A DNA stretch of 7,277 nt from Phycisphaerales bacterium UBA4658. GTDB taxonomy: Bacteria > Planctomycetota > Phycisphaerae > Phycisphaerales > UBA1924. This document shows positions 6,418 through 7,277 of the stretch, one piece after another. A program made the position numbers and the translations under genes. Below the pieces are notes generated by a model that was given only the letters and a program-made list of their open reading frames with translations, was not told the origin of the DNA and did no database searches. Positions within the stretch are counted from its first letter, which is position 1. Each line of letters starts with the position of its first letter. The stretch spans positions 1-7,277 of the forward strand of contig DHLW01000098.1 in assembly GCA_002405485.1 (NCBI GenBank), read 5' to 3'.

Positions 6418-7277
6418 TCAGTTGACCCGACGGATGGCGGGCGGGTTCCAGCGTCCGTCGATCACCTGCGCCTTGGGGGCGTAGAGCCGCATGGTCACCC
6501 CGAGCGCGCCGGAGGCGGGCGACGGGAGCCAGTTGGACTCCTTGTTCTTGCCAGGATTCTCGTGCTGGATGTAGATCGTCAGCGAGCCGTCGGCGTCGAA
6601 CTTCAGCGCGTCGCGGTCGCCGATGGCAAACCGGTTCAGCGGATTCGCGACCTGGAAACCCTCGGCGTCGTACATCGTCACCGACCAGAAGGCGCCGACC
6701 GGCGGCAGTTGCTCCTTGGAAAACCGCAGCTCATACCGCCGATCGCCGCGGAGGGACTCGCCGTCGGCGTCGGTGATGGCGAGCGGGTAGATGGCGTCCT
6801 CGGGCTGGTTGGCGCCCAGGCCGACCATCGAGACGATCGCTCGCTTGAGATAGGCGTTGCCGTACACGCCCATGGTGTCGGTGTTCATCTGCCAGCCGTT
6901 GACCACGCGGGCCACCGTCGGCACCTTGGCCTTAATCTCGGCAAGCGCGGCTTGCGGCGCTCGGGAGAGCCCGGCACGCACGGCCTCAGGGGCCGAGGCA
7001 AGGTCGAACGGCCGCCCTGGAACCAGCCCGATTCGCGCCAGCCGTGCGAGCGTCGACCAGTCGGTCTTCTGCGGGGGATGCTTGGCCATCAGCTCAGCCC
7101 CGAGCGCGAAGTACCGATCGGCAGTCATGGTGTTGACCTGAACCAGTGGCGAGGTCTTGAGGTCCCACGACGGATCGGGCTTCGAGTCCCCGCTCACCTT
7201 GCCACCGCCCGGAAGCGGCGCAATCGAGTACTCATCCTGCACGCTGTGCACCGCCGAGTAGTCCGAAGGCCCGTTGG
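6418..7277 (-). CDS. DUF1254/DUF1214-domain protein, C-terminal part (truncated by window edge)
   Basis: Some 285 residues are visible, and the frame is open at the window edge, so the N-terminus lies outside. A GTG at 7251 is inside the protein and is not its start: SDYSAVHSVQDEYSIAPL crosses it and matches the end of the DUF1254 domain (PF06863) as I recall it. A middle segment has LARLARIGLVPGRPFDL. The DUF1214 domain (PF06742) follows with NGWQMNTDTMGVYGNAYLKR, LPPVGAFWSVTMYDAEGFQV, NPLNRFAIGDRD and IQHENPG, ending in MRLYAPKAQVIDGRWNPPAI. Full-length members are typically about 450-480 residues, often exported, and have no reaction that I can state with confidence. The C-terminal part looks intact and ends in TGA at 6420-6418. 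Its end is 14 bases before a possible TTG start and 53 bases before the preferred GTG start of the barrel gene, which suggests one transcript and perhaps a shared envelope role. Confidence 0.9.
   Translation of the reverse strand, partial: NGPSDYSAVHSVQDEYSIAPLPGGGKVSGDSKPDPSWDLKTSPLVQVNTMTADRYFALGAELMAKHPPQKTDWSTLARLARIGLVPGRPFDLASAPEAVRAGLSRAPQAALAEIKAKVPTVARVVNGWQMNTDTMGVYGNAYLKRAIVSMVGLGANQPEDAIYPLAITDADGESLRGDRRYELRFSKEQLPPVGAFWSVTMYDAEGFQVANPLNRFAIGDRDALKFDADGSLTIYIQHENPGKNKESNWLPSPASGALGVTMRLYAPKAQVIDGRWNPPAIRRVN

Noticed and set aside
140..7277. An alternative genetic code with TGA as a sense codon
   Set aside because: The adaptor, permease, barrel, small hypothetical and DUF1254 genes all end naturally in TGA at the expected protein ends, and only one TGA interrupts a conserved sequence.

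Overview
This window is GC-rich bacterial DNA in which every supported gene lies on the minus strand, so the cluster reads from right to left. The gene content points to a Gram-negative (diderm) bacterium: an RND efflux permease, its periplasmic adaptor, and an outer-membrane beta-barrel protein. I could not assign a phylum from the sequence alone.

Layout in transcription order: (1) 7277-6418, the C-terminal part of a DUF1254/DUF1214-family protein, cut by the window edge; (2) 6364-5376, an outer-membrane beta-barrel protein with a signal peptide, whose reading frame is broken by an apparent one-base deletion near 5505-5509; (3) a short region with several inverted repeats, followed by a probable 84-residue Cys-containing protein of unknown function at 5115-4861; (4) 4673-1488, a full-length AcrB-type RND permease interrupted by an in-frame TGA at codon 328 (3692-3690); (5) 1501-140, the matching RND membrane-fusion (adaptor) protein, whose start overlaps the permease end by 14 bases; (6) at the left edge, a ribosome-binding site and ATG (32-19) that may begin another gene leaving the window.

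The permease and adaptor would form the inner-membrane and periplasmic parts of a tripartite proton-driven efflux pump. No TolC-type outer-membrane factor is visible. The most notable feature is that two of the larger genes each carry exactly one inactivating lesion (a nonsense codon and a frameshift) while the rest of each sequence looks well conserved. That suggests either very recent pseudogenisation or consensus errors in the assembly. I saw no mobile element, CRISPR array, tRNA or rRNA, and no convincing new defence or biosynthetic system.
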